64,000 bases of DNA from positions 19,653,224-19,717,223 of the forward strand of contig NC_053114.1 of NCBI RefSeq assembly GCF_010015445.1. Reading direction: 5' to 3'. Position 1 is the stretch's first letter, and each line of letters opens with the position of its first letter. Under the pieces are notes generated by a model. That model did no database searches, was not told the DNA's origin, and saw nothing but the letters and a program-made list of their open reading frames with translations. This DNA is from Perca fluviatilis (lineage: Eukaryota; Chordata; Actinopteri; Perciformes; Percidae). Positions 11,814 to 29,690 of this stretch are shown in pieces. Made by a program: the position numbers and the translations under genes.

Positions 11814-12973
11814 TAATCACATAAAAGTATAAGAGTAGAGGCTTTGACAGGATGATATTTCATCTGTACATTTTTTCCTTAAAGATCTCACTTACAGATA
11901 TATTTAAACTACACATTAAAGAGACCATTAGAAGTCCCTCTTCCTCTTTGCACAGACTGAGACCCCCACTAGGCTTTCAAGAAGGATCAAGGCAGAATTA
12001 ACCAACTTCCTTCCTGATTACTTGAAGTAAAAATAGATCTGCCAGTGTTGGATGGGTAATGACAACGGGGCGGGTAACATTTTCTCCCCTTTTATCCAAT
12101 CATGCTCTTGATGTCCTGGAGGATGGCTGACAGAAAGATGGATGAATCTTTGCAGGGTTTGATGGCTAATTCTATCAAGGATGTAGTCACCGTCTTCAAA
12201 ATGCAATTAAAATTCCAGCTAAAATTACTTACTGTGACTTTAAAAATGTTCTGGTCCCTTAGTGATCTCATACTAGTCTGCAGCACCATTACTGTATTTT
12301 CAGACCCACCTTGCTTATCATTTAGACCTCAATTCTTGTTTTGGAAATTACTATTTTTATATAGGATATTGGCAATGTACTCCAGTTTGAGGTTTTCTAT
12401 GTTGTAGCATTATCATTAAATTCTCTATTACGACGGAAACAGTATTTTTACATATTCATATATACATATATATATAAATATACATATTCCCAAAATGTTT
12501 ATTAGGCTGCACTCAATCTCTCAGATTAAACAAAATGGGTTGAATCGTTAATTACTGTAAGAGAAGTGACAAAATCCAACAAAATTAAAAAACATGGCAC
12601 TCCCATCCCAGAAAGGTTTCTGAGAAATATCTGGAAATCATTTTATATAACCATTTGTTTGACATTTCCACTCATGTGGTTACTTTTTAGTATAAATACT
12701 AAGAAACATATATCAGGTATATTGCACTTTTAGTAAATTGGTGTCTCCAAATCAATTTGCGATTAACCTCATTTCACGGTGGTGAGCCACATTTAGAGTT
12801 TTCCTCTCCTGAAACTGCCAGACTCCAGTGTCCATATGTTTACCATTGATATTTTAAACTTACACTGAAACAGGAATTCAACTTCAGAGCCAACAGAAAA
12901 ATACACACATTTAACATATGACTCTTGACTCAGGTTTGGATTCCATCTTTTTGTTTGTAGTGACATTGACTTA
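11346..12973. other. Non-coding DNA, no supported gene
   Basis: Apart from the CA-rich microsatellite at 11764-11813 and an AT-rich stretch with TATATA runs at 12450-12490, I see no repeat family, domain or RNA structure. Confidence 0.5.
11764..11813 (+). repeat. Compound (GCAC/GCAT)n-(CA)n microsatellite
   Basis: Alternating CGCATGCATGCACGCACGCA passes into an uninterrupted CA run of about 13 units. Confidence 0.95.
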
Positions 12974-12974
12974 A

Positions 12975-13145
12975 CAAAGGCAAGGCAAGGCAAGGCAATT
13001 TTATTTGTATAGCACATTTCCGCAGGGGTGCAACTCAATGTGCTTTACATAAAACATTAAAACATAGTTAGAAGTTCAATACAAAATTAAAAATAGTTGA
13101 CACAGAATTAAAACAATTCATACAAAAAAAACATTTAAAAAAAGA
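12975..13145 (+). repeat. Widespread fish repeat with GGCAA tandem start
   Basis: It starts with four tandem AAGGC units followed by TTTTATTTGTATAGCACATT and CAATGTGCTTTACATAAAA, a phrase found dispersed in many fish genomes (recognised from memory). The right side grades into A-rich sequence. No protein is encoded; it probably represents the end of a retroelement. Confidence 0.5.
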
Positions 13146-13459
13146 CATTCAACAGCTTGTAAATAAAAGCACAGTGCCGATGCTCCTCACAGGAGCAGCA
13201 CAGTTGTTGTTGTTGTTGAGATCTCTCAACTGCTGTTTAGTTTGTTTCCCAATCTGTCATTCCAAGAAAAATTAAATGTAAAATGCAATGTAGAGGCTGC
13301 CACCCTCCACAAAAGTGTTTCAGTTTCAAAATTACGGTTTGCTCCAAATGAATGTGGTTATACTTAATTGGTGTTCAAATACTTAATATATTACCTTTCA
13401 GGCATCCACTGCTAGTTAGAAGGGTTTAAATTGAGATGGACAAATGCAATAATGTCCCT

Positions 13460-13935
13460 TATTGGTCCCCTAATACTGTATCTGAAGTCTCTTTCCCGAA
13501 ATTCAGCCATGGTGCAGAATTACAGCCACTAGAGCCAGTCCCACAATTAGTTTTCCTTAGTATGTGCCATTTCTGTGTCTGTAGCTTTAAATGCTATTGA
13601 GGTGGAGAGAGAGGGGGGGGGCAAGGTGGAGGGTGGGGGTGTGGCCTTGACCAACTGCCACTTTGCTTGTTTGCAAGCTATGATGTCTATCTCTTTCTCA
13701 TGGGTGGGCCAACTTCTCTGGGCGGGCAAAGCAGAGAAAGGGGAGTTAACCTTGCTCCTTATGACCTCATAAGGAGAAGATTCCAGATCGGCTCATCTGG
13801 CTTTTTTTTTTAAAAAAAAAAAAAAAAAAAACCCCGGGGCTTTTTTCCCACCCCCCCTTTTTCCCCCCCACCAAAAAACAAAAAGAGGCGGAATATTAAT
13901 GTTAAAAAGTGAAATTTTCATGCCATGGGACCTTT
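13460..13935. mobile_element. MITE of the GGTCCCATGGCATG / TTAA type, interior partly corrupted
   Basis: The right end reads CATGCCATGGGACCTTTAA (to about 13935), a common fish MITE terminus of the TTAAAGGTCCC type. The left side begins near 13460 with TTATTGGTCCCCTAATACTG and continues with a body recognisable as the same family (GTGGGCCAACTTCTCTGGGC, ATGACCTCATAAGGAGAAG). Between 13801 and about 13885 the body turns into nearly pure homopolymer runs that do not fit the family. No coding capacity. Confidence 0.65.
13801..13885. other. Homopolymer-only block, probable sequence error
   Basis: The order is T-run, about 19 A, CCCC, GGGG, T-run, C-runs and A-runs with almost no mixed sequence, inside an otherwise normal MITE. 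It looks like a low-quality consensus in which neighbouring bases were stretched into runs, rather than like DNA. Confidence 0.55.
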
Positions 13936-14569
13936 AATAATATAACAATATGAGGAAGAGTATGATTATTACCATGAATGATTACATTTGATTAAATATG
14001 TTTTTAAATTTTGCATAAAAATGTTACGAGATTCATAATTGCATATAAAAATGGAATACAATACAATGAATGTGCTCTCCCTCTCTGTCTCTTATGCTGT
14101 AATAGTGCTTTGCATTCACTCCTGCAGTGGCGACTACAAAACATTATTAGTGCATAAACTTGCATCTTGTATTCTGACTCGAGAAACAAAACATCACCAA
14201 GTCTGCAAAACGCCACATTATAATGAACAAAAAGTCTCAAAGCATGTTTCAAACTAAAGTCCTATTCACTACCACAAATGCTGATATAATATACTTTGAA
14301 GGTTGTGCTGTTTGGATTTGAGCAATGCCAAATGCCGCCTTCACAAAAACACTAGGATAAAGGTATCATACATGTAAATACTGGTAATATGCAAACTCTG
14401 CATTAACTGTTCATCGTAACATTATTATCAGAACATGCATAATAACATAATTTATTCAGTATTTTATGCAGAAAAAAAATGTCCAGAGGAAAAAAATGCA
14501 GCAGTGCATGATTATAAATATAGAGTCCAGAGACTGTTGATGCAGAGAACAGTTCAGGATATTTGGTAA
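13936..14569. other. Non-coding DNA, no supported feature
   Basis: AT-rich sequence with short overlapping frames on both strands and no motif or repeat border that I recognise. Confidence 0.5.
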
Positions 14570-14576
14570 TCTTAGG

Positions 14577-15062
14577 TCAGTACAGACAGCCTGCTTCAAC
14601 ACCTTTCCAGTTTGCAGAGACTAAGGGCCATTTAGAAGTGAAGGAGTCTGTTGGTGGGTGGAACAAATGAGAATCAAGAGACCTTGATGCGGCCACCTTG
14701 GGGTGTTTCAGCAGATGCTGAATATCAGCATAGAGGCGATGGGAAATGTTATCGAGGATGGAATTTGGTTTATTTTTTGTCTCTCCTGCAGCCTCCAGGT
14801 CGTCCAAGTTCAGACAATGTAATTTCCCCCCCCACCTGTAGTTTGGTGGAGATCCTGCCTGCACCCTTCACTCTGCTGTTTTCTCCCTTGCACACCACTG
14901 CAAAGAAAAGGATAAAAAGGATAGTTTTGAACAGTATCCTGCCACCTCTTGTACAATATGATTTAGTAGTCCTGTCCGGCCGCTTGTTGATGTGCACCCC
15001 CAGGTACATGTAGAATTGCACAATGTCCACCCACCAAGTATTTTGACAGGTGTCATCGATTT
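14577..15062 (-). pseudogene. Rex1/CR1-like LINE relic: C-terminal reverse transcriptase region
   Basis: On the minus strand a frame contains YLGVHINKRPDRT (near 15000), then ILFFAVVCKGENSRV, which matches the YLGVHLNNKLDW and FYAVVCWGGS pattern of fish jockey-superfamily LINE thumb/connection regions. After a frame change (near 14770-14790) it continues with NSILDNISHRLYADI, which corresponds to the SILDNPSHPL region, and ends at a stop near 14577. Upstream RT motifs and the endonuclease are missing, and at least one frameshift separates the blocks. It is an old dead fragment; the choice between Rex1 and CR1 is uncertain. Confidence 0.68.
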
Positions 15063-15125
15063 CTCACTCAGTAATAAGCAGTAAAGCCATTGTAACTGAC
15101 AACCTTTATTCCATGAGGACACATT

Positions 15126-15590
15126 CTCTGTTGATGAGGGGCCACTTCAAAGGTGACAACTGCCCGAGAGAATGACTTGTCACTTGATTGTTTGAGAAAC
15201 ATAAGAGTGACAGCCTATATGTGGCTGCTGTTTCAGTTGCCATCTCAGCCCAAAGAACCCTTGCAGCACACACTTGGCTGTGGATTCCTTAATTCTTTTC
15301 CACCACCACATAGCAAAACACTAGATAATAATAACTTTTGGAACACTGGTGTTACGTCTTCCAGGCTGAGATCCAGACGGATTTGTTTAAAGCAAGCTAC
15401 ATTAAAACTGCTCCGGTGGTTGGTAAAAGCTTGGCTGAATTGGTAATGTTATTTTTAATAATAATATTGCTTCTATATTTAATCTCATAAAATATACAAA
15501 AAAAGATCATTAAAAGCAACTCTAAATTGTTAATTTATATATATTTTACACTGGCGGCAGCAAGGACAAACTCAGATGAAACAAAATTAA
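15126..15590. other. Non-coding DNA, no supported feature
   Basis: Only short frames. The segment lies between the LINE relic and the next MITE and ends in AT-rich sequence. Confidence 0.45.
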
Positions 15591-15591
15591 C

Positions 15592-15960
15592 CCTTTAAAG
15601 TGCCCATATTATGAAAAAAAAAACACTTTTTCTGGGATTTGGGGTGTTATTCTGTGTCTCTGGTGCTTCCACACACATACAAACTTGGAAAAAACAAACA
15701 TCCATGCTGTTTTGAGTAAGATACGGGTTTCTGAATGTATCCTGCCTTCAGTCTCCGGGTGAGCTGTTCAAAATCAGCAGGGATATCTACGTCATTGGCA
15801 AAACATTTTGTGTGTGCTAACAACTTTAGCTAATACCACATAAGCTAGCTGTTTCTCCAACTTCAGTCAGTACAAGGCAGGATTAGCTGGGAGGGAGACT
15901 TCTTTTAAACGTAAATTAATATTCATTTTAGCAGCATGATCGGTCATGATCAGGACAGAA
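15592..15960 (+). mobile_element. MITE, left end type TTAAAGTGCCCATATTATG
   Basis: The terminus CCTTTAAAGTGCCCATATTATG-like sequence (about 15592-15613) is the same family type as the element whose ends lie at 49553 and 52948. The body includes CTGTGTCTCTGGTGCTTCC. The matching right terminus was not found, so the copy is incomplete and its right limit is a guess. Confidence 0.55.
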
Positions 15961-18539
15961 GTATTTGTTTCCATAGTTTCTGTTGATTCCCTCAGCTGTT
16001 TATTGGTGGCAGGAATGATTCCAAAATGATGTTAAATTAAATCCATATGTTAAACATTCTACATTACAAGCATGAGAGTAGAGTCCCTCTGCATTCAGAC
16101 GTGTTGTCTTAAAACAACACGCATTGCGGTTAGCTATGGAGTAGCATAAAAAGACAACTTGTTAAGTACAGCAGTACAAGAACCAACAGGGAGCGTTAAT
16201 CGCTTGTGTAATGAGCGATGACCAACGAGAGTTCATGAATAAAACACAGTGGCGTGTGTGTGTGGAAGTTATAACAAACTATCAAACAGTGCAGCGCACG
16301 GCGTATGCTACTACTTGCATACAGATTTTGTTTCCATTTGGCAGAGCTGACATGAATTTTGGCTGGTCCATTAATTATCTGTGTTCATAAGAGTAACCTA
16401 CTTATTTCTTGCAGAAGAATCCTAATTTATTTATTTAATTTTACATGCCAAAATCAAAATGACAGGGCAACCACAACAACAGCTTTGTTTTGAATAAAAA
16501 TGTTATGACAGACAGTTTTTCTTACATAATGAATTCTCATCTATTATATATATAAATTATATATTTGATGTGCTTTCTAATATCTTTGATCAAAACATAT
16601 TATTCCTTTTTTAAGGCTGGATGCAATGTTATGATGACCCAAGTCAGTTAAAATGAAATAATGATGAATTTTTCTGCATCTGTAAAAAATGCCAGTGATT
16701 TCAAAAACACCAAGGCTGATATCATTGGAACAAGAGTACACTTCTAGGCTCATATCATTCCTATAAAATAACACTTATGTTAGTTAAAAGTCAAACAGCT
16801 CTGCAAAATCACTGGCTCTTTTCTACTATGCAAAAGGATGCAAATTAGCAGCTTGAGGCTATAAATGCTCATGGCATCACAGGTCTGGGCTTCAGATCTC
16901 TGGTTTCTTGATTTTGGAAACATCCAGACTAAAAAATAAATACAGAATAGACTGTAACAAACACATGCGATGAACAACAACAATTTCTCTACTGGCTCGT
17001 TCCGAGTGTAAAGATTGTGTTGTTGTCTATTAGTTTGCTGATTCAAGTAAACTCTTTTAATCTACACTGTAGTATTCATTTGGTCTGTTTAGATTAGTGT
17101 TATTACGGCATAATCAAGTTAAAATTAAACGACTGCGCAATGCTTTATCATCAACTGTCTCATGAAGAGTCTGCATTGGTCGTACACATCATGTCGCATG
17201 ACTGGTAAATGAGGTCATAAGGGTAATTGATTTAAGATTAACCCATTTAGTCATTCATTAATTCACTAGGTTCATGTGACTATAATAGCTCTCACTTGAC
17301 TATTAATACAACTATGTAAAAATACATTGCTACAAGCAAAAGACCTGCATTCAACATTTTATTTAAGTGAGGGTAAAAGTACAGAAGTATTAAACGGAGA
17401 ATGCACTTAAAGTATCAAAAGAAAAAGAGTACTCATTCAGCAGCATGATCCCTGGCTGTGTGATGCACTGTATTAGACCATTGAATCATTGATCAATACT
17501 GCAAATTATTCAGTAGGACTGCTTCATGGCAATACAACACTACATTTACGTGATCAATTATTTGCGCTGATGTAATGAAGTACCTTGAAATTGACAGATG
17601 TTATTTGTATCCTCCCCTATTGGTGCATAAATGTGTAAGAAGTAATTAAATGTTGTAGCTAGTCAAGGTGAGGCTAACTGTAAATACTTTATATACTTTT
17701 GGATTGTTGAATCTGTGAAAATAATGAATACTCATATCATAGAATAATCATAGTTTATATACTGAGCATGTGATTTAAATGGAAAATCCCTATCAACAAA
17801 GTAACTAGTAACTACAGCTGTCTAAGAAATGTAGAGCAGCAAAAAGTACAATATTTGTCTCTGAAATGTAGTGAAAAATGGAACATAAAATGGAAATACT
17901 CAATTACCCACAGAGGTTTAAATACCTGTGACTCCCCATCAGCCAATACAACTCTGTTGTGAAGCTTCTTGGATAAGTGGTGAAATATATTTAATTTTAC
18001 AACAGACCAGTGCATAGTTTATCTTCAATTTGACAGCATTCCAATCCATCATTCCAAAATTGCTTGTTTGGAAGAACGCTAACAATGCATATAACTCTTT
18101 TTGGATTAAATAAAGACTAATCTCCTGCTAAATGTACAACAAATTACTTTTTTCCGTGAAAGTACTTTTTAACTATGACATTTCAATCTTTGCATTTCTG
18201 CATTCATAATCCTTAAGCACATTTTACTGTGATGTACTCATTATGTGGAATAGAGGTAAGGTTATGGAGAATATTAAACTCTACCACAACGCTCCCATCA
18301 TTCTGGTTTCAAACCCAGTCACAGTGCAAACACAACTCCTACAGTATACAGCCATAATCTACTTGTTGGAAATCTATAGCAATCTCCCTTTTATTCAATA
18401 ACTATGATGACTGACATCCCTTTCCATAGCTACTGACAACATAAAAGCCAGCCTGCCAGTAAATCAGCCAACATTCCTAATTCCTTGAAAAAACACAACA
18501 AACATCCCTCCACATTGCCCTTCTAAATGCCCGCCGTCC
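15961..18539. other. AT-rich non-coding DNA, no supported gene
   Basis: Short open frames only. A simple TATATATA stretch lies at 16546-16564. No transposon termini were recognised, in contrast to the flanking clusters. Confidence 0.5.
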
Positions 18540-18960
18540 ATCCCCCAGGATTTAAGCGGCCCTAATAACAAGCAAACCAAGGCCATGAGCCCCGCGATTA
18601 TTCCATCCCTTAATTAGAATTCTCATTATTTACAGAGTGAAGGGAAAGGCTCTGCAGTCACATTCACATCAAAGGCGTCATCCGAAGGCAAAGATGATAA
18701 TTAGATAGTCTAATCTGTTCTCTGAAGTGTCTGTTCCAAATCAACATTTCTGGAGTGTTTGTTTTCCTTCCCCTTCTGCCTTTGCTTTGCTAAGAGACGG
18801 ATCAATTAAAAAAGATTCACTGGTGACTCATTTTCATTCTGCCATATGCAGCTCTTTTTCTTTGCTCCATTGTAGCTGACGTATGTGATTTCTATGTATT
18901 TCTCTATTTGTTTTCAGAAAAGAGGGCCTTAGAATAAATGAGCTCCAATTGTGATTTTGT
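18540..18960. other. Candidate conserved non-coding element
   Basis: The segment is free of repeats and long frames. It contains several homeodomain-type TAATTA/TTAATTAGA cores (CCCTTAATTAGAATTC near 18610, GATAATTAGATAG near 18700) in moderately GC-balanced sequence, unlike the surrounding DNA. This is the look of developmental enhancer-like conserved sequence, but conservation cannot be tested from one genome. Confidence 0.2.
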
Positions 18961-24487
<5,527 letters not shown>

Positions 24488-24829
24488 TGAGCAAATGACA
24501 GAGGGGCGGTGTGGGGATGGCAGGGTGGGGGCTTCAATGACCTTTGCAATGATAACAAGCATGTCCAGGAACAGGAGTGTGCATGTGGGCTTTATTTATC
24601 TTAAGTGATTACTGATCTCTGCCGTATACGAAGGCAAGCTCATAAATACAGTAGTTGCACTTCTTCAAGAAATGCTGCATCTATCCTGTGTTACTGCAGC
24701 AGGAACCATAATTACACAATGATTATACATAATTATATCATGGTATACTGCACACTAGAACATATTCTGTTGTTGTGACACAAACATTGTGAAATCTGGC
24801 AAATCAACATCAAAAGGTATTTTATCTAT

Positions 24830-25000
24830 TAGGGCTGAAACTATTCTTTTCATTACTGGTGATTTTTTCTGATTAACTGATTAGCCGTTAAATGTCAGAA
24901 AATAGTGAAAAATGCTAATCACAATTTCTCATAGCTCAAGGTGAAGTCTTCAAATAGCTTGTTTTGTCCATTCAACAGTCCAAAATCCAAAAAATTTCAA
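24830..25000 (+). repeat. Old DNA-transposon relic, AGGGCTGAAACTA family
   Basis: It starts with TTAGGGCTGAAACTATT and includes TGTCAGAAAATAGTGAAAAA and CTTGTTTTGTCCATTCAACA, an old dispersed fish element recognised by wording. Other partial copies lie at 27625-27785 (inverted) and 41290-41450. No TSD or far end is visible. Confidence 0.6.
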
Positions 25001-25175
25001 TATGCAATATTGACATAAAACAGGTTAAAGCCGCAAAACTGTCATTTGAAAGACTAGAATTAGCAAATGTATAACATCAAGACTCTTCCAGTGTGGAGCA
25101 GTACAGCAGTAGTGCCAGAACCAATTGTTGCATTGCTCACTGAACACCAACAGCTCTATGTCTAACATGTTTCCT

Positions 25176-25201
25176 CCTCTCCTCTCCTCTCCTCTCCTCT
25201 C
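25176..25201 (+). repeat. (CCTCT)5 microsatellite
   Basis: Five perfect pentanucleotide units. Confidence 0.95.
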
Positions 25202-27624
25202 AGCAGATAATGTATTCAGATATTCCAACAAGGTGATAACAAAATTGCCTGACATTTCCAGATTTATTGCTGTATTTTCTTATTATCGCCAAAGAAATAT
25301 ACAGAGATTCTGTCCCATAAATCATAGTGAGAGAGCAATGCAGACGCTATTGTGTTTAGCCCATTGCTACCATTTTTGGATTAGAAATAAATTGCTGGCT
25401 CATTTTCACAAATGGAAACTAAAAACCACTGCTGGAGTCACAGCGTGACTTTCTCAAGAAAGTGTTTATCAATGGATGGATTTCCTGAGTGTTGCTGCTA
25501 CATGCGGATCAATTCTGATTAGCTCTTACTGGTTTTGACAATGTACTTAGATGCTCCTGCAGTTTGTAATATTTGTTTTTTTCTCTTCTCTCTAAGAGTG
25601 AGTGCCTCACGCTAGTGTTAGATTAGAATACATACATTTCTTTACAGAAAAATAGGGTTAGGGTTTAACACTTTAATGTCATATAAAAGAGGAGGATTTG
25701 TGTATAGCCTACATGTCATGACAATGGATGACATACATTTGTGATTTATGGGCCAGCCTTGCAATAAACATTCCCGTGACCATACAATCGATGCTCTGTT
25801 TCTTTCCCTCCATCTTCCTACCATACATAATAAGACATTATGCACAATGCCAAACATGGATGGGATTTTATAGGAAAACTTTTCAAATAAATAGTACTCA
25901 ATATTTATTTCATCTCATTTTACAAATAATACATTTGCTGGTTTCACGATGCAGTTGAGCGGCCTGGGTCGTTGCGATACAGAGTTATTTTGCACAGAAG
26001 GATGATGATAACATTACTCAAGGAGAGACCTTACACAATACACACAAAGTGTCATTTCTGGTGTAAGAAAACAGATTTAGACTGTTGGGTTGTGGTTGTG
26101 ACCTTTCATAGCACTGTTGAGGGCAAAGTATCCGACACAGACTTTTTTAATATTTATGGGCTTTTTGATGTTACACAAGGTCAAAGAAGATTCACTTCCT
26201 AAATAGTTCTACCTTTTGAATCTGGGAAGATATTTTTCTGTTTAGACATCACTTTTTCAGCTCAAAGTCAGCACATCACTGGGAAGGGTACTGAAAAGGA
26301 TTTTAGGCAGTTTACTTTCAACTCAGGGACAAGAATATTGGCCCTAAGTTTAGGAGCTGCCTGTCTGGTTGCTCTGCTTTCCACAGCTTACATCTTATAT
26401 TACCATTTCTGCAAGGTTAAAAGCTTTTGTGCTCCTTAGACCAGAGGGTTTTTCGATTAGACTGATGACCAGATCCGTTCAACATTGTTGGATATTCTTT
26501 GACTCTTTTGATCATTTTAATTTAAAATGTACGAGACATTGAGCACAAGCAGGTGCCAAAAATATGTCCATTCATTATACTTCTAAATCATAGTAAGAAT
26601 AAAACTGATACTTCTTTAGTTTTTGTCTTTTCTGTAAGGACTATAAAACCTAGGCTTTATAGCTACACATCAGATTAAATGTATCCCATGGTTTCATCAC
26701 GGTTACAGCTCATATGTTAAATGAGAATTCATTTAGAAATGGTACACTACACCTATAATAGGCTAATGCACTGCTCACAACAGGTATTGCAGTTGCTATA
26801 AGAGAGATTAACAATCATTGTGACAAGTCTCCAAGGAAGATGCGTGTACAATGACATATGAGATACAGATGACGGCACACAAATTCATTTTCACACTGCC
26901 AACATTAAGCATCCCAGCATATAACATTTAAAAACACCTAACAAATTATATGAGAAACAGAAACAGGGAAATGGTGTTGTTCACAGACAGATCCATGTTT
27001 ATAGTGAAAGTCTGAACTGCCACTGCTCCCAAAGCAGTAAAGCAACAGAGGTCTGTAGATGCAACTATGAAGAGGAATTTGGTCTCATAATTTGGAAAGC
27101 CACAGCAAGACCAGGCCCTCACAGCTTAGTATGTAGACACAATAATACTACATAAATAAATAAATACAAAAACATATACAGTGATGTTACGCATAAAATA
27201 ACCATATCCAGGTTGTCAAAAATAGGGCATACTTATACAGCCACGGTACCTATTGAACCAAGATATTGCCTGCAGAAGCACTTGAATGACTCCCTCAGTA
27301 CACATAAACTAGTACATTTCATTTTCCTTCATTTCCTTAGCTTTTACTTTTAAATGTATTCTGTCAAATAATGCTATGGCTCAGGGAGTGTAGTCGCCTG
27401 CCTTGACTGAGTAACATCATGGAAACATATGCCAAAGGGAAGAGTTTTTATATGTATTCAAAATCAGACCATTTATTTCAGATTTTTGTCCACTTTCCAC
27501 AGTATATAGAGTAAAATTAGAGCCTAGAAATCAGGACCTCTTATTCAGCAGCAGATTCTCTGATTCTAGCATCTCAAATGAGAGGTTTTCTTTGTCATAT
27601 ATCATTTTAAAATAAATAGTTTGT
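25202..27624. other. Non-coding DNA, no supported feature
   Basis: AT-rich sequence with only short frames. A (TAAA)n-like stretch sits at 27151-27166. No repeat borders recognised. Confidence 0.5.
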
Positions 27625-27785
27625 GGTATTTGGACTTTTGGTAGAGCAAAACAAGACTGAAGATGTCCCGTGTAAAGTTTTGAAGACCATTTTTTGACGT
27701 CTCACAGACACTTAAGGATTAATTGAAAAAATGATTTGCAGATTAATCAATGATAAAAAAAATTATCGTTGGTTGCAGCCTTCCT
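27625..27785 (-). repeat. Old DNA-transposon relic, AGGGCTGCAACTAACG family, inverted
   Basis: On the minus strand it begins AAGGCTGCAACCAACGATAA (27785 leftwards) and continues with GATTAATCTGCAAATC, then TTTGTCTTGTTTTGC-like sequence, the same family as 24830-25000. Degenerate and one-ended. Confidence 0.6.
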
Positions 27786-28512
27786 AATTTTAGCATTTCA
27801 AAGTGTCTGATATGGGCAGAGAATAGAGGAATTAATGGCTTCAAAACAACAAACTGCAGAAAAAGTGCAATGTAAGACATTTGGTGCAAGTGCCTCATAT
27901 TACTTGGGAGGTGGTTAGCAGTAACTTTTCCACCTATAAGTATCTCCCTCATTAGTTCTTTCTATCAATGTAACAGTTGAGTAATACCTGATCTGACAAG
28001 TTAACACAACCATAAAACAACCATCCATCCACTTTAGTGTACAGCAGGCAATATCACCTGTCCACCTTCCTATCAGTTCACTCTGGTGTCAGGCCTGATA
28101 ACCGTCTATTCACCATATGGCTGCAATGTTGAACCTGCAGTGCACACACTATAGACTTAACTATCCTGTATAACTGGGGTTGTCAGCGAGCCAAATTGAT
28201 CTACTTAACTCTTTTAATTAACTGTTTTCCCTGGAAAAAAACTAAACACCCGTGGTCTTCTTTTTGGCAAAAAGTTTAAGATAAGACATGAATTCAGACC
28301 GGTTACAGATGTAGTTGTTCCAGTTTGACTCTGTGACAGCAATGCCAGTTACTTCATCTTTCTCTCTCTTTTAGCTTGAAGATATAACAGTTTACCTACA
28401 GCAAACTGTTGGACACAGTGGACATGGAGCTGTCTAATCTCCTGAAATTCTGTGAAATGAGCAGGGTAATACAATACAAAAATATGTAACTGATGTACTA
28501 AAGTGAGCGAGA
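27786..28512. other. Non-coding DNA, no supported feature
   Basis: Short frames only, no recognised repeat. Confidence 0.45.
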
Positions 28513-28590
28513 GAATTAAATTCCCACAAAATCATTATTTTGTGGGAATTTGCCGACTCCCTTCCTACGGGAGTCGGCAAAAGTTTAATT
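28513..28590. repeat. Two abutting perfect hairpins inside an AATTAAA/TTTAATT frame
   Basis: Hairpin 1 has arms AATTCCCACAAAAT (28519-28532) and ATTTTGTGGGAATT (28537-28550) with a 4-nt loop. Hairpin 2 follows with no gap: TGCCGACTCCC (28551-28561) and GGGAGTCGGCA (28569-28579) with a 7-nt loop. AATTAAA (28514-28520) and TTTAATT (28584-28590) form outer inverted flanks. It could be a foldback element, the end of a MITE extending to the right, or a structured transcript segment. The class is unknown. Confidence 0.75.
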
Positions 28591-29690
28591 TATCAGCTGG
28601 CGCCGATGGTCACTAAGAAGAGGCGTTGCTCTGATTGGATGTAGGTCTATCCAGTTGAGTGCAGAGCATTTTCTTTCTTGGTTCGGTTGAAACATGCCCC
28701 ATAATCACAGCCCAATGGAGCAGTATCAGACTTATATTCTGACTAGAATCTGGGTATGTGTCCGACTATTTCTTGGCTGGGAGCAGTTTATTTGAGTTTA
28801 GTGAACTTCTATAACCAAGTTGTTTTAGAAGCATACACTTCAATAACAACATTTCAGGTAATAGACAGGTGAAAATGGTATGCCCATTTCATGCTGTTGT
28901 TTCATTATCCAATCCAGACAGAAGGGAATTATTCTATAATTTGCATCCACAAAATGTAGACTGCATTACAGACTTCATTGTGCTTTTTTGATGAAGCTCT
29001 TTACCCTGCAGTGACTATTTTTCATACATTTTAAATCTGCACTTTTATGGTCCTGAAAAAAAAAAAGAACTGGCTTGTGACTAAATAAACGTTTGTACAA
29101 TATTGACATAACAGGGTTGCTTGCAAGCATGACAGAAACTGAGAAGAACTCAGGAAGACAAATTATTGTTTTTATGTAGGAAACTAGCAAATTAATGAGA
29201 GTCATGCATGCCTGTACTGTATACTGTATCATATACTTTCCCATGTGAGGGTCAAGCATTTATCTGAGAAAGCAGCACTGTCTCAAAAGATAAAGTCTAA
29301 TTATTTTGATCAATGCAGCTTCTGCTTAGCACCAAACATCCTAACTCTGTAGAAAAAAAACAACCCTCGGTTTAAATTGTTAGCATGCTGACATGTCTTT
29401 TCAAGTTATTAGTGTGTTCATAGACACTGGTTACAAGAGTGTTTACACCACAAAGAGAAATACACTGACTATCACAAATTGGTGCCATGAAATGGTTTTA
29501 GACCATTCATGGTTGGACTCTTCTCTTTAAAAAACAAATTGCACGACCATTATTCAGGTGCTGGCTGACCGAACACAAGTTGAGAGATAGTTTGCATCTG
29601 GAGGAATTTTACAGTTACCACTTCTTGTTAACAAGACATGACAGGCATTTGCAAGTCTTCTTTTCTGGATTTATGGGTTATTGAAACAAA
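28591..29690. other. Mostly unassigned non-coding DNA
   Basis: The first about 170 bp (to GACTAGAATCTGGG near 28754) resemble the body of a dispersed fish MITE, possibly belonging to the preceding hairpins. The rest shows no recognised feature. Confidence 0.4.

Noticed and set aside
14651..15013. 120-codon plus-strand frame
   Set aside because: Antisense to the Rex1-like LINE relic.
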